From Mitsuaria sp. WAJ17 (GTDB lineage Bacteria > Pseudomonadota > Gammaproteobacteria > Burkholderiales > Burkholderiaceae_C), in NCBI RefSeq assembly GCF_014174515.1, contig NZ_JACJUG010000002.1, forward strand, positions 1 through 64,000: DNA of 64,000 nt, in the 5' to 3' direction. The position numbers and the translations under genes were made by a program. Below the pieces are notes generated by a model, which saw nothing but the letters and a program-made list of their open reading frames with translations, was not told where the DNA came from and did no database searches. Below, piece by piece: positions 53,250 to 64,000 of this stretch. The stretch's first letter is position 1, and each line of letters opens with the position of its first letter.

Positions 53250-54337
53250 GCGTCGGCACCCATGGCACGAGCGCGCTGTGCCCGGTCCTCCAGGACCGAC
53301 GGATCGGCCGGTTCGCGGGTGGGCCAGCCCTGCAGGTGGCGCTCGGCCAGATCGGCCAGGGCACGCATGCCTTGCAGGTCGTCATTGAGGCAGGGGATGT
53401 AGCTGAAGCGCTGACCGCCGGAGGACTCGAAGGCCTCCTTGGCCTCCTGAGCGATCTCTTCCAGTGTTTCCAGGCAGTCGGCGCTGAAACCGGGGCAGAC
53501 CAGGTCCACGGACTTCAGCCCGCCCGCGGCCAGTTGGCGCAGGGTCGGCTCGGTGTAGGGCTCCAGCCATTTGGCCTTGCCGAAGCGGCTCTGGAAGCTC
53601 ACCAGGTACTGGTCCTCGCGCAAACCCAGTGCCTGGGCGAGCAGGCGGCCGGTCTTGTGGCACTCGCAGTGATAGGGATCGCCCAGCTGCAGGGTGCGCT
53701 CGGGCATGCCATGGAAGCTCATTACCAGCTTGTCGGCTTGGCCGTGGATGGCCCAGTGGCGGCGCACGCTGTCGGCCAGGGCGCGGATGTGGGCGGGATC
53801 GTCGTGGTAGCGGTTGATGAAGCGCAGTTCGGGCACATGCCGGGTCTGCAGGGTCCAGCGGGCCACGGCGTCGATCACGCTGCCGCTGGTCGCTCCCGAG
53901 TACTGCGGGTAGGCGGGCAGGACCAGGATGCGGTTCGCGCCTTCGGCCTTCAGAGCGTCGAGCTGGCTGGCGACGGAGGGCTGGCCATAGCGCATTGCGT
54001 AGCGCACCTGCAGCCGGTGACCGCGCTCGCCGAGCAGGCCTTGCAGCAGTTTGGCCTGGCGTTCGGTCCAGACCTTCAATGGTGAGCCTTCCTTCATCCA
54101 GATGGTGGCGTACTTGGCGGCCGACTTGGCCGGGCGCACGCGCAGAATGATGCCGTGCAGGATCACCAGCCAGAGCAGTCGGGGGATTTCCACCACGCGC
54201 GGATCGCTCAGGAACTCGGCCAGGTAGCGGCGCAGGGCCGCAGCGGTGGGGGCCTCAGGCGTGCCCAGATTGCACAGCAGTACGCCTGTCGTCGAGGGGC
54301 TGCCATGGCGGTAGCCCGGTTCTTTCTTGAAGCTCAT
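53246..54337 (-). CDS. hemH: Ferrochelatase
   Basis: 363-aa enzyme inserting Fe2+ into protoporphyrin IX, the last step of heme synthesis. TGVLLCNLGTPEAPTAAALR at the N-terminus, ILVLPAYPQYSGATSGSVID, LVMSFHGMPERTLQLGDPY with the metal-binding His, and LVCPGFSADCLETLEEI identify it. I chose ATG 54337 (MSFKKEPGYRHG); the frame is open far upstream but that sequence is shadow of the cyclase gene. Ends in an ATGA overlap with hslR. Confidence 0.96.
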   Translation of the reverse strand: MSFKKEPGYRHGSPSTTGVLLCNLGTPEAPTAAALRRYLAEFLSDPRVVEIPRLLWLVILHGIILRVRPAKSAAKYATIWMKEGSPLKVWTERQAKLLQGLLGERGHRLQVRYAMRYGQPSVASQLDALKAEGANRILVLPAYPQYSGATSGSVIDAVARWTLQTRHVPELRFINRYHDDPAHIRALADSVRRHWAIHGQADKLVMSFHGMPERTLQLGDPYHCECHKTGRLLAQALGLREDQYLVSFQSRFGKAKWLEPYTEPTLRQLAAGGLKSVDLVCPGFSADCLETLEEIAQEAKEAFESSGGQRFSYIPCLNDDLQGMRALADLAERHLQGWPTREPADPSVLEDRAQRARAMGADA

Positions 54338-54363
54338 GGGGGCAATTGTCCCGCAGGCCGGGC

Positions 54364-55335
54364 TCAGCCGCGGCTGTGGGAATGCCCGATGGCGCGCGGC
54401 TCGGTGTCGGCGAAGTGCAGGACCTCGAATCGCACCGTTGGTGCCGAGAGGTCCGTGGGCGTGCCGCCCAGGCCGATGACGCCGCTGCCATGCAGGGTGC
54501 AGGAGCCGCGACGCAGGGAAACGATCTCGCCGTCGCGGCCGAAGCGAACGAAGGTGCCGTTGTAGCTGAGGTCGGTCAGCGAGAAGCTGCCGCCATGCCA
54601 GTCGATGCGTGCATGGGAGCGCGAAACGCGCACATCGGTGATGCAGTAGGTGGCCTGCGTGCTGCGGCCCAGGATCACGGGCATGCTGCCGATGTCGAAA
54701 ATGCGGTCCAGGTCCAGCCATACCAGTCGGATGCCGTCGGGATCGGCGGTGGGCATGGGGTCGCCGAATTGCGTGGCTGCGGCCGGCTCGCTGCTGTAGG
54801 CGTAGTTGTCCAGCACATAGACATGGACGGGCTCGGCGCGGCCGCGGATGGCGATCAGGTCCAGGCTGCGAAAACGCAGGCGCTGGTTCACGGGCAGGCC
54901 TTGCAGCACTTCCTTGGTGATCAGGGTCTCGTTGTCACCGGCATGGTCCAGCAGGCGGGCGGCCACGTTGACGGCGTCGCCGAAGCAATCGCCGTTCATC
55001 TCGACCACCTCGCCGCGGGCCAGGGCCACCTGCAGCTTCAGGCCCCGCAGGCCGGGCGAGGCGCCATGCTGCTGTCCACGCGAGACGATGCGCTGCAGGG
55101 ACTCGTGCATCTGCATGGCGGCCTTGATGCCGTCGCTGGCGTCGCTGAACGCAGCCATGAGACCGTCGCCGAGGGTCTTGATCAGCTTGCCGTTGCAGTC
55201 GCCGACGGCACGGCCGACCAGGTTGACCGCGTGGGTCACCACCGAGGTGGCCTCGGCATTGCCCAGGGTCTCGAACAAGGCCGTGCTGCCGCGCAAGTCG
55301 GCAAACAGGACGATGCGTTCGCTGATCTGGGTCAT
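54364..55335 (-). CDS. Class III adenylate/guanylate cyclase with C-terminal FHA domain
   Basis: 323-aa protein without transmembrane segments. Residues ~5-180 are a class III cyclase domain: the metal-binding Asp residues lie in VLFADLRGSTALFE and IKTLGDGLMAAF, and the transition-state Asn/Arg in FGDAVNVAARLLDHAG, so it looks catalytically competent; adenine versus guanine choice is not clear to me. Residues ~230-310 form an FHA phosphothreonine-binding domain (VILGRSTQA, RVSRSHARIDW, LTDLSYNGTFVRFG). It lies 26 bp before hemH on the same strand and 78 bp after a LytTR gene. Confidence 0.88.
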   Translation of the reverse strand: MTQISERIVLFADLRGSTALFETLGNAEATSVVTHAVNLVGRAVGDCNGKLIKTLGDGLMAAFSDASDGIKAAMQMHESLQRIVSRGQQHGASPGLRGLKLQVALARGEVVEMNGDCFGDAVNVAARLLDHAGDNETLITKEVLQGLPVNQRLRFRSLDLIAIRGRAEPVHVYVLDNYAYSSEPAAATQFGDPMPTADPDGIRLVWLDLDRIFDIGSMPVILGRSTQATYCITDVRVSRSHARIDWHGGSFSLTDLSYNGTFVRFGRDGEIVSLRRGSCTLHGSGVIGLGGTPTDLSAPTVRFEVLHFADTEPRAIGHSHSRG

Positions 55336-55413
55336 CAGTAGCTGGTTCGTGAAGTCCTTGGCAGTGTAGCGGGGGCAGGCGGGATTTTTCGGGTGCTTGC
55401 TTTTGGTGACGGT

Positions 55414-56328
55414 TCAGGCCTTTCCCTGCCCCGATGCCGGCGCTTCCCATCGGGCCTGGAAGTCGCGGCGGTAGCTGCGGCTGACCCGCAGGCGCTGTCC
55501 ATCGGCCAGGGTGATCATGGCGTCCCCGTTGCCCAGCGGAGTCAGGGACTGCACCCTGCCCAAGGCAACCACCAGGCGCCGATGGATGCGCACGAAGCGC
55601 AGGGGGTCCAGTTGCGCCTCCAGGCGGCCCATGCTTTCGCGCAGCAGGTGCGTGCGCGTGCCGGCATGCAGGGCCAGGTAGTTGCCCTGGGTTTCGATCC
55701 AGTCGATCGTGTCCATGGCCAGGACGGCGCTGCGGCCCTGGCTGCCGACGTCCACCTCGGTCCGCCATGGCGATGCGGGCGTGGCCTCGGCAGGCGCCGA
55801 AGCGGGTGCTGGCGCAGGCGCCAGCGGGCCGCCCGGCCTGTGGCCGAGCTGTATCAGCGCTAGCAGCCCTGCAAGGGCAAAGGTGAGCAGTAGGCCATCG
55901 CTCTGCAGTTGCATCTGCAGGTCAATCAGGCGCGGCAAGAGCCGCCCCTGAAACACCCAGGCTGCCAGCACGCCGGCGGCCAGGATCAGTCCTGCACTTA
56001 GAAGCAGCAGTTGAAGCACCAGCCCTGCGGCGGCACGTCCGCGCGGCTGCGGCCCTTCGTGCAGCTGCCGCCGGGCTATATACAGCAGCCAGGGGGTGAC
56101 GGCGGTGCCCAGTGCCGCCGCCAGGCCGATGCGCAGCAGTTCATGCGCGGGCTCCAGGGCATTGCCGGCATGCCAGGCACGCTGGACGTTGTCGGGCTCG
56201 AGGCACAGCAGGAACACCAGCCAGTAGAGATAGGCCCAGGGCAGGACGGGACCGGATCCAGCCCCCAGCCCCGGCCCTGGGCCCTGAGCGGGCTTGCGGA
56301 TGTGCTGATCGGCCGTCCTGGTGTTCAT
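55414..56328 (-). CDS. Membrane-anchored LytTR DNA-binding protein
   Basis: 304-aa protein with about four transmembrane helices in residues ~28-165 (WAYLYWLVFLLCL, LQLLLLSAGLILAAGVLAAW) and a C-terminal LytTR domain from ~residue 200 (IDWIETQGNYLALHAGTRTH, FVRIHRRLVVALGRVQSL). It is thus a one-component membrane transcription regulator without a receiver domain; LytTR proteins often act on nearby genes. I chose ATG 56328; the frame continues to 56406 without obvious homology. Divergent from the carboxylesterase gene, with a 177-bp gap. Confidence 0.85.
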   Translation of the reverse strand: MNTRTADQHIRKPAQGPGPGLGAGSGPVLPWAYLYWLVFLLCLEPDNVQRAWHAGNALEPAHELLRIGLAAALGTAVTPWLLYIARRQLHEGPQPRGRAAAGLVLQLLLLSAGLILAAGVLAAWVFQGRLLPRLIDLQMQLQSDGLLLTFALAGLLALIQLGHRPGGPLAPAPAPASAPAEATPASPWRTEVDVGSQGRSAVLAMDTIDWIETQGNYLALHAGTRTHLLRESMGRLEAQLDPLRFVRIHRRLVVALGRVQSLTPLGNGDAMITLADGQRLRVSRSYRRDFQARWEAPASGQGKA

Positions 56329-56505
56329 GGGCGGCGATTCTGCACAGATCCTTCCAGGCCGGCCAGAAGTCTGGGCCCCGGTCTGCGACGCTGTGCCTGC
56401 TGCCACTCGGCCCTGGGCTGAGGCGAGCCACTTTGTGATGGGACGGTTTGTTGCCAGATCCAGGACTGTTGCAGACTGAAGAATCGACTATCACAGGAGA
56501 TCGAG

Positions 56506-58101
56506 TTGAAAGTGCTCCAAATCCTCACTCTTTGCGCGGCCCTGGCGGGGGCCGCAGCCCGCGGGGCGGACTTTCTGCCAGCACCGCCGGCCGGCCCCGC
56601 TGCCGTGCAGATCCTGGCCGAGGGAGGGCGTCTGCAGGGGCGGCTGGAGCAGGGGGTGGCGGTGTTTCGCGGCGTTCCCTTTGCCGCGCCGCCGGTCGGT
56701 GTAGCTGGACGTTGGCGGCCACCGCGCCCGATCAAGCCTTGGGAAGGCCTTCGTTCGGCGGAGGCTTTTGCACCCGCTTGCCCGCAATCTGGCGTATCCA
56801 TGCCCGGTGAGGCGCCACCGCCGACCAGCGAGGACTGCCTCTACCTGAACATCTGGAGCCCCGCAGCGCCGCCAGCGGTCGGGCCGCTGCCGGTGCTTGT
56901 CTGGATCCATGGCGGTGGTTATGCCAATGGGTGGACTGGCATGCCACTTTACAGTGGCGAACGCTTGGCTCGCCGTGGCATCGTCGTGGTCACGCTGGCC
57001 TACCGGCTGGGGGCGCTGGGCTTCCTGGCCCATGCCGAACTGTCGCGGGAGACTCCTTCAGGGACGTCAGGCAACTATGGCTTGCTGGATCAAGTGGCTG
57101 CCCTGCGGTGGGTGCAGCGCAATATCCAAGCCTTTGGTGGCGATCCCCGGACAGTCACGGTGGCGGGTCAATCGGCAGGGGCGATGTCGGTCAGCTGGCT
57201 GATGGCCATGCCGTCTGCCAGGGGCCTGTTCCACCGGGCCATTGCGCAGAGCGGCGGTGTCTTCGAGCCGCTGGCGCTCGCTCCCGGCTACCGCCATGCG
57301 CAGGCTGAGCGTGAGGGTCAGGTCTTGCTCGAGCAGTTGGGGGCCGGCTCGGTGGACGAGCTGCGTCGCAGGCCGGCTGCCGATCTGCTGGTGGCAGCAG
57401 CGGGTCCGCTCAGCCATCCGGTCGTCGATGGCCATGTCGTGCCGCGCAGTCCCGGTGCGGCCTATCGACTTGGCCAGGTGGCGGACGTGCCGCTGCTACT
57501 GGGGTCCAACGCCGACGAAGCACGGGCTTTGCTTGACACCCGCGGCCTGACGTCGGCTCGCTTCGAGGCCGACCTGGCGCAGGCTTTCGGACCTTTACCC
57601 GCGCCGCTGCTGGCGGCCTATCCTCATGACGGGGACGCGCAGGCGGTGGCCGCCAGGCTGGCGCTGGAGCGGGACCTCCGATTTGGCTGGGACATGTGGG
57701 CCTGGGCGCATCTGCAGGCAGAGCATGGACGCGAGCCGGTCTACTACTACCAGTTCGGCCGCCAGGTGCCCTTTCCTGGGCAAGGGGCGCGGGCCGGGTG
57801 GGGGGCCAGCCATTTCGCGGAGCTCTGGTACATGCTGGACCAACTGGACCAGGAAACCTGGGATTGGCAGGCCGAAGACCGGCGCTTGTCCGACGCCATG
57901 GCCGGTGCCTGGGTGCGCTTTGTCAAGACAGGCAATCCCAATGGAGGCGGGCTCCCGCACTGGCCAGCCTATCGCGGCGGCGCATCAAGGCTGATGCGGC
58001 TGGACAGCCTGCCGCATGTCGGCGAGGTTCCGAATCCGGCGGCGTTGGAGGTGTTTGACAGGGTTTACGAGGCCTTGCGACGCTCGTCAGGCGAGGACTG
58101 A
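56506..58101 (+). CDS. Exported type-B carboxylesterase/lipase
   Basis: 531-aa alpha/beta-hydrolase. A signal peptide (VLQILTLCAALAGAAARG) suggests export. Family marks: FRGVPFAAPPVG, EDCLYLNIWSP, oxyanion HGGGYANGW, nucleophile elbow GQSAGAMS with Ser223, acid Glu338 in SNADEA and His436 in WGASHFAELWYM, making a complete triad. TTG 56506 is the start, with AGGAG at 56494-56498. The natural substrate is unknown. Divergent from the LytTR gene, which may regulate it. The 270-bp gap that follows (58102-58371) holds only a short GC-rich hairpin at 58102-58117. Confidence 0.9.
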   Translation: MKVLQILTLCAALAGAAARGADFLPAPPAGPAAVQILAEGGRLQGRLEQGVAVFRGVPFAAPPVGVAGRWRPPRPIKPWEGLRSAEAFAPACPQSGVSMPGEAPPPTSEDCLYLNIWSPAAPPAVGPLPVLVWIHGGGYANGWTGMPLYSGERLARRGIVVVTLAYRLGALGFLAHAELSRETPSGTSGNYGLLDQVAALRWVQRNIQAFGGDPRTVTVAGQSAGAMSVSWLMAMPSARGLFHRAIAQSGGVFEPLALAPGYRHAQAEREGQVLLEQLGAGSVDELRRRPAADLLVAAAGPLSHPVVDGHVVPRSPGAAYRLGQVADVPLLLGSNADEARALLDTRGLTSARFEADLAQAFGPLPAPLLAAYPHDGDAQAVAARLALERDLRFGWDMWAWAHLQAEHGREPVYYYQFGRQVPFPGQGARAGWGASHFAELWYMLDQLDQETWDWQAEDRRLSDAMAGAWVRFVKTGNPNGGGLPHWPAYRGGASRLMRLDSLPHVGEVPNPAALEVFDRVYEALRRSSGED

Positions 58102-58371
58102 GGGCCTGCTGAGGCCCGGTCCATCCAGGAGGCCAGAAAGGCGCAGGACGCTAGGGCAGGGCGCCGGGTGCTCCGCTGTCGTCGGGCGCGACTGCCCGAG
58201 ACTTCGCACCTGTTGGGCTACTGCCTTGAAGCATGATGCCGGGTCTGCGTGCTGCGGCCCTGCGCACCTGCTGCCATGTTTCTGCTGTGCATGCCATGAC
58301 GCCAACAGCGTTGCCGCTGCAGCCCGTCTCCCGCCGCCTTGGGGCGTCGGGAGGCAGGCCCCTGGCCACCC

Positions 58372-60606
<2,235 letters not shown>

Positions 60607-60900
60607 GCAGTTCCTCGAGTGGAGTGGGTGCGCAATGCAAGCGGCCACCTGCGCGCGCCTGCTGTCAGGCGCCGCCCAGGCGGCACAAACATGGGCCCTG
60701 ACTCTTCCAAGATGGCGGCGTGAGCCGGCCATTCAAGGCGAATGCCAGGGCTTTGCGCGTACAAGGCTAGCGTGTACGTTGAAGAGTGCAGCCCTCAAGC
60801 GGATAAAGGTGGCCTTGATACCTTGCATAGGGTGCCCAGGGTCAGTGGGTGGCCGGGTCCGGGAGGCGCTGCCGTCACTCTTGACGCGCGAAAACCCTTA

Positions 60901-60929
60901 ATTATCCATCAAGAATGGACGGATTTCAA
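60901..60929 (-). promoter_or_regulatory. Sigma-70 promoter of rpoD
   Basis: On the minus strand: TTGAAA (plus 60929-60924), 17-bp spacer, GATAAT (plus 60906-60901), only three mismatches to consensus in total. It lies in the 450-bp dnaG-rpoD gap and predicts a start near 60894, giving a leader of about 290 nt. The leader region 60607-60893 contains no gene that I can support. Confidence 0.72.
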
Positions 60930-61013
60930 AAATGCAGGACTGAGGGCTTGTCCGGGGGGCGGCGCAGCGCGGCGAGGGGCAAGAGGCCGAAGAAGAGGCC
61001 GAAGTAAGCAAAG

Positions 61014-61039
61014 TCAAAGCGGCCGAAATGGCCGGCCGC
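61014..61039 (-). terminator. Possible terminator after dnaG
   Basis: On the minus strand GCGGCCG and CGGCCGC pair around a 7-nt loop followed by TTTGACTTTG, 17 bp after the dnaG stop. The T-run is interrupted, so it is a moderate candidate. Confidence 0.5.
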
Positions 61040-61056
61040 GAGCCTGTCCGGCCTTG

Positions 61057-63054
61057 TCAGCCCGCCTTGAGTTCCTGAATGCGCAAGCGCAGGCCGCGCA
61101 GCTGCTCCAGCACGGCGGGCGTCACCGGCCCGGCGCTCAGTTGGCGGGACTCCTCCTCCAGTCGGGAGATCCACAATTTGCGCAGCAGGCGCTGGAAGTC
61201 TTCCAGCTGCAGCTCATCGTCGCTGGCATGCAGGCGCCCGCCGCTGGCACGCTGCGCCAGCTCCAGCAAACCGTCCTCCTCCAGGGCTGCCTGCAGCACT
61301 GACCAGGGACCGGGCCCGTGGTTGACCAGGTAGCGCTCCAGCCAGGCCACCACCTCGCCATGTTCGCCGGGCAGCTCGTGCAGCAACTGGTGGTCCTGGT
61401 CGCTCAGCAACTCCCACCAGGCGCAGTGCAGCAGCAGCATGCGCAGGGCATGATCTCGCGGTGAGGCTGGCTGGTGGCGGGGCAGGCCATAGGTTTCGTC
61501 CTGCTCGCGCTTTTTCCATTCCTTCCAGTCCTTGCGATCTTTGCTCCAAGGCTTCTTCTCGCCACCGGGCTTGCGACTGGGCGGGTTTCCCGCGGGCGCG
61601 GTGCCGACATCCGCGACACCATCGGCGCCGGACTGGACATAGGCGAGCTCGTCCAAGTCGGGCGGCGGGCCGTCCCAGGGCGCATCGTCCGGGGCGTGGG
61701 GGCTGGCCGGGTGCTCGCTGCGAGCCGCGGAACGGCGGCTCTCGCTGGCCTGCCAGAGCCCCATCAGTTCCTGATCCGGCAGCTGGGCCATACGGGCCAG
61801 CTCGCCCAGCAACTGGCGCTTGAGCAGGCCCTGGGGCAACTGCTGCCACAGGGGCTTGGCATGGGCCAGCAGCCGCGCACGGCCTTCGGCACTGCCCAGG
61901 TCCAGGCCTTCGCCGCAATGGTCGATCAGCTGGCGCGACAGCGGGATGGCGCGCTCTACGCAGCGCTCGAAGGCTTCGCTGCCGAGCTCGCGCACGTAGG
62001 AGTCGGGGTCGTGCTCGCTGGGCAGAAAGAGAAACTTGATGCTGCGCGTGTCCGTGGCATGGGGCAGGGCGGCCTCCAGCGCGCGGCCTGCGGCACGGCG
62101 CCCCGCGGCGTCGCCGTCGAAGCTGAAGATCACGGACTCGGTGAAGCGGAAGAGCTTGTGGACATGGTCCGCCGTGCACGCCGTGCCCAGCGTTGCCACG
62201 GCATTGCTGAAGCCGTGCTGGGCCAGGGCCACCACATCCATATAGCCCTCGACGACCAGGGCGTAGCCGCGCTGGCGCAGCCCCGTGCGGCCTTCGTAGA
62301 GCCCGTAGAGTTCGCGACCCTTGCTGAACACCGGGGTTTCGGGCGAATTGAGGTACTTGGGCTCGCCCTTGTCCAGCACCCGCCCGCCGAAGCCGATCAC
62401 TTCGCCCTGGACATTGCGGATGGGGAACATGATCCGGTCGCGGAAGCGGTCGTAGCGGCGCTGTTCCTCGGCACTCTTGTCGGGGTCGTCCTGCAGGATC
62501 ACCAGGCCGGCCTCGACGAGCAGCGGATCGTCATAGGCCGGGAAGGCGCTGGCCAGTGCACGCCAGCCCTCAGGCGCGTAGCCCAGCCCGAATTGGGCGG
62601 CGATGGGGCCTGTCAGTCCGCGACGCTTGAGGTAGTCGATGGCGCGGGCACTGCCCTTGAGCTGCTTGCGGTAGTGCTCAGTGGCTTTGGCCAGCACGTC
62701 GGTGAGGCTCAGCTGGTGCGCCTTCTGGGCCTGGGCGCGCTGGATTTCGGCAGGGCTGCGCTCGTCCTGCGGCACCTGCATGCCCACCTGCTGGGCAAGG
62801 TCCTCGACGGCCTCGATGAAGCCGGCGCCGGTGTGCTCCATCAGGAAGCCGATGGCATTGCCGTGCACGCCGCAGCCGAAGCAGTGGTAGGTCTGGCGGC
62901 TGGGGCTGACGATGAAGCTGGGGGACTTCTCGCCATGGAAAGGGCACAGGCCCTTGTGGTTGATGCCTGCCTTCTTGAGCTCGACGTGGCGCCCCACGAT
63001 ATCGACGATGTCGATGCGGGCGAGCAGGTCCTGGATAAAGCCGGGTGGAATCAC
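61057..63054 (-). CDS. dnaG: DNA primase DnaG
   Basis: 665-aa primase making RNA primers at the fork. The CHC2 zinc ribbon is in GLCPFHGEKSPSF and TYHCFGCGVHG; the TOPRIM core has ALVVEGYMDVVALAQHG and SFDGDAAGRRAAG; the C-terminal ~150 residues form the DnaB-binding helical domain. A hydrophilic Lys/Glu/Trp-rich linker (KPWSKDRKDWKEWKKREQ) separates them. The start codon is GTG at 63054. It lies upstream of rpoD; rpsU, present before dnaG in enteric bacteria, would be upstream but is replaced here by a GGDEF-EAL gene 40 bp away. Confidence 0.97.
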   Translation of the reverse strand: MIPPGFIQDLLARIDIVDIVGRHVELKKAGINHKGLCPFHGEKSPSFIVSPSRQTYHCFGCGVHGNAIGFLMEHTGAGFIEAVEDLAQQVGMQVPQDERSPAEIQRAQAQKAHQLSLTDVLAKATEHYRKQLKGSARAIDYLKRRGLTGPIAAQFGLGYAPEGWRALASAFPAYDDPLLVEAGLVILQDDPDKSAEEQRRYDRFRDRIMFPIRNVQGEVIGFGGRVLDKGEPKYLNSPETPVFSKGRELYGLYEGRTGLRQRGYALVVEGYMDVVALAQHGFSNAVATLGTACTADHVHKLFRFTESVIFSFDGDAAGRRAAGRALEAALPHATDTRSIKFLFLPSEHDPDSYVRELGSEAFERCVERAIPLSRQLIDHCGEGLDLGSAEGRARLLAHAKPLWQQLPQGLLKRQLLGELARMAQLPDQELMGLWQASESRRSAARSEHPASPHAPDDAPWDGPPPDLDELAYVQSGADGVADVGTAPAGNPPSRKPGGEKKPWSKDRKDWKEWKKREQDETYGLPRHQPASPRDHALRMLLLHCAWWELLSDQDHQLLHELPGEHGEVVAWLERYLVNHGPGPWSVLQAALEEDGLLELAQRASGGRLHASDDELQLEDFQRLLRKLWISRLEEESRQLSAGPVTPAVLEQLRGLRLRIQELKAG

Positions 63055-63094
63055 CGCGGCAGTCTATCGGAAAGCCGGGCCGGGACGGCCGTCT

Positions 63095-64000
63095 CTAGGC
63101 CTGGGTGGCTGGAGCGAACTCGGCCAGCGGCGCAGGCACGCTGATGCGGCCGTCGTAGTCAGGCGAGCGCTCGAAGGCCTGTACCCATATCGGCACCAGC
63201 TCGGCCGGCATGGCGCTGGCGATGCCATGCCCCTGCCCCTGCTCGCAGCCCAGCGCCAGCAAGGCCTGGGCATGGGCAGAGGACTCCACGCCTTCGGCGA
63301 TCACGTCGCAGCCGAAGGTGCGCGCCAGGCTGATCACGCCCTCTACCAGGGCGCGGTCGTGGGCATCGGTGAGCATCTGATGAACGAAGGAACGGTCGAT
63401 CTTGAGCAGGTCCACCGGCAGCTGCTTGAGGTAGCTGAGGTTGGAGTAGCCGGTGCCGAAGTCATCCAGCGCGAACTGCACGCCCAGGCCGCGGCAGTGC
63501 TCGATCAGCCGCTGCGTGGCGGGCACGTCGGCCAGGGCGGCCGATTCCAGCACCTCCAGCATCAGCAGTCGCGCCAGGCCGGGGCGATGGCGCGCCAGCA
63601 ACTCGTCCAGGCGTTGGGCAAAGTCAGGTGACTGCAGGTGCCGCGCGGTGACGTTGACCGCTACCCGCAAGGGGCGACCGTCGGCGGCCCATTGCTCGGC
63701 CTGCTTGAGGGCCTGCTCGATGACCCAATCGCCGATGCGCACGCCCAGCCCGGTGTGCTCCACCAGGGGCAGGAAATGGCCCGGCAGCAGCAGGCCGCGC
63801 TCTGGGTCATGCCAGCGCAGCAGCGCTTCCATGCCCAGCACCTTGCCGCGGCGCAGGTCCACCTTGGGCTGGAAGTGCAGTTGCAGCTCGCCCAGGTCCA
63901 GGGCTTCCTGCATGCGGCCCAGTGCCAGCACCTTGGCCTCGCTGCGCTGGCGCTTGTCGGTGTCGAAGAGCTCGAATCCATCGCGGCCCGAGCGCTTGAC
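63095..64000 (-). CDS. GGDEF-EAL family cyclic-di-GMP protein, C-terminal part (5' end outside window)
   Basis: Partial gene, open to the window end. The first visible residues (VKRSGRDGFELFDTDKRQR) look like the end of a GGDEF domain and the linker that joins it to EAL. The EAL domain follows with the signature LGMEALLRWHDP, the Asn in VAVNVTARHL, the metal-binding Asp pair in FALDDFGTGYSNLSYLKQL and KIDRSFVHQM, so c-di-GMP phosphodiesterase activity is plausible. GGDEF activity cannot be judged. Same strand as dnaG, 40 bp upstream of it. Confidence 0.9.
   Translation of the reverse strand, partial: VKRSGRDGFELFDTDKRQRSEAKVLALGRMQEALDLGELQLHFQPKVDLRRGKVLGMEALLRWHDPERGLLLPGHFLPLVEHTGLGVRIGDWVIEQALKQAEQWAADGRPLRVAVNVTARHLQSPDFAQRLDELLARHRPGLARLLMLEVLESAALADVPATQRLIEHCRGLGVQFALDDFGTGYSNLSYLKQLPVDLLKIDRSFVHQMLTDAHDRALVEGVISLARTFGCDVIAEGVESSAHAQALLALGCEQGQGHGIASAMPAELVPIWVQAFERSPDYDGRISVPAPLAEFAPATQA

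Noticed and set aside
58102..58371. Possible small gene in the 270-bp gap between the carboxylesterase and rpoD
   Set aside because: Open frames here are short, Cys/Arg/Pro-rich, lack a ribosome-binding site and look like non-coding GC-rich sequence.
60984..61004. Short direct repeat of GAGGCCGAAG after dnaG, considered as a repeat element
   Set aside because: Only two copies, low complexity, no sign of an array.

Overview
This 64 kb window is a high-GC chromosomal segment of a betaproteobacterium, most likely order Burkholderiales. The evidence is gene order: rodZ-ispG-hisS-yfgM-bamB-der-hfq-hflX-hflK-hflC-DUF2065-hisZ-purA, then rpsB-tsf-pyrH-frr-uppS-cdsA-dxr-rseP-bamA-skp-lpxD-fabZ-lpxA-lpxB-rnhB, then rpsF-priB-rpsR-rplI. 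The genus cannot be fixed from the sequence alone. Nearly everything is housekeeping. I see no insertion sequence, prophage, integron, CRISPR array or restriction/defence island.

Layout. 1-13.5 kb (+): tail of rodZ, isoprenoid precursor synthesis (ispG), histidyl-tRNA synthetase, outer-membrane assembly (yfgM, bamB), ribosome GTPases (der, hflX), hfq, the HflKC complex, hisZ, purA and a phosphoribosyltransferase, closed by a terminator. 13.8-16.3 kb: tRNA-Leu(CAG) (-) divergent from rnr (+). 16.3-19.2 kb (-): NAD(P)HX repair enzyme and an FAD-dependent amine/amino-acid oxidoreductase. 19.3-34.8 kb (+): a very long colinear run covering translation factors (rpsB, tsf, frr), UMP kinase, undecaprenyl-PP and phospholipid synthesis (uppS, cdsA), MEP pathway (dxr), sigma-E protease rseP, BamA/Skp, lipid A synthesis (lpxD, fabZ, lpxA, lpxB), rnhB and an RNA methyltransferase. 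35-40.7 kb: divergent ppsR/ppsA pair and a sodium:solute symporter. 40.8-44 kb (+): rpsF-priB-rpsR-rplI and dnaB. 44-45.2 kb (+): a SplB-like radical SAM gene under an almost ideal LexA box. 45.3-56.3 kb (-): EptA-type phosphoethanolamine transferase, a TPR response regulator, dnaJ-dnaK-grpE, hslR, hemH, a class III cyclase-FHA protein and a membrane LytTR protein. 56.5-58.1 kb (+): exported carboxylesterase. 58.4-64 kb (-): rpoD, dnaG and the C-terminal part of a GGDEF-EAL protein cut by the window end.

The genes form an envelope-biogenesis module (BamA/B, Skp, RseP, Lpx, CdsA, UppS, Dxr, IspG), a protein quality-control module (HflKC, GrpE-DnaK-DnaJ, HslR) and a replication/transcription module (DnaB, DnaG, PriB, RpoD).

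I did not find a convincing undescribed system. The best leads are regulatory: the LexA operator that abuts the start codon of the radical SAM gene and suggests a leaderless SOS transcript; two sigma-32-type promoters, before grpE and before dnaK; a long structured rpsB leader; an RNase R gene whose conserved N-terminus has no ordinary start codon; and an EF-hand-type loop in the symporter. All are read by eye. No database search or computed fold was run.
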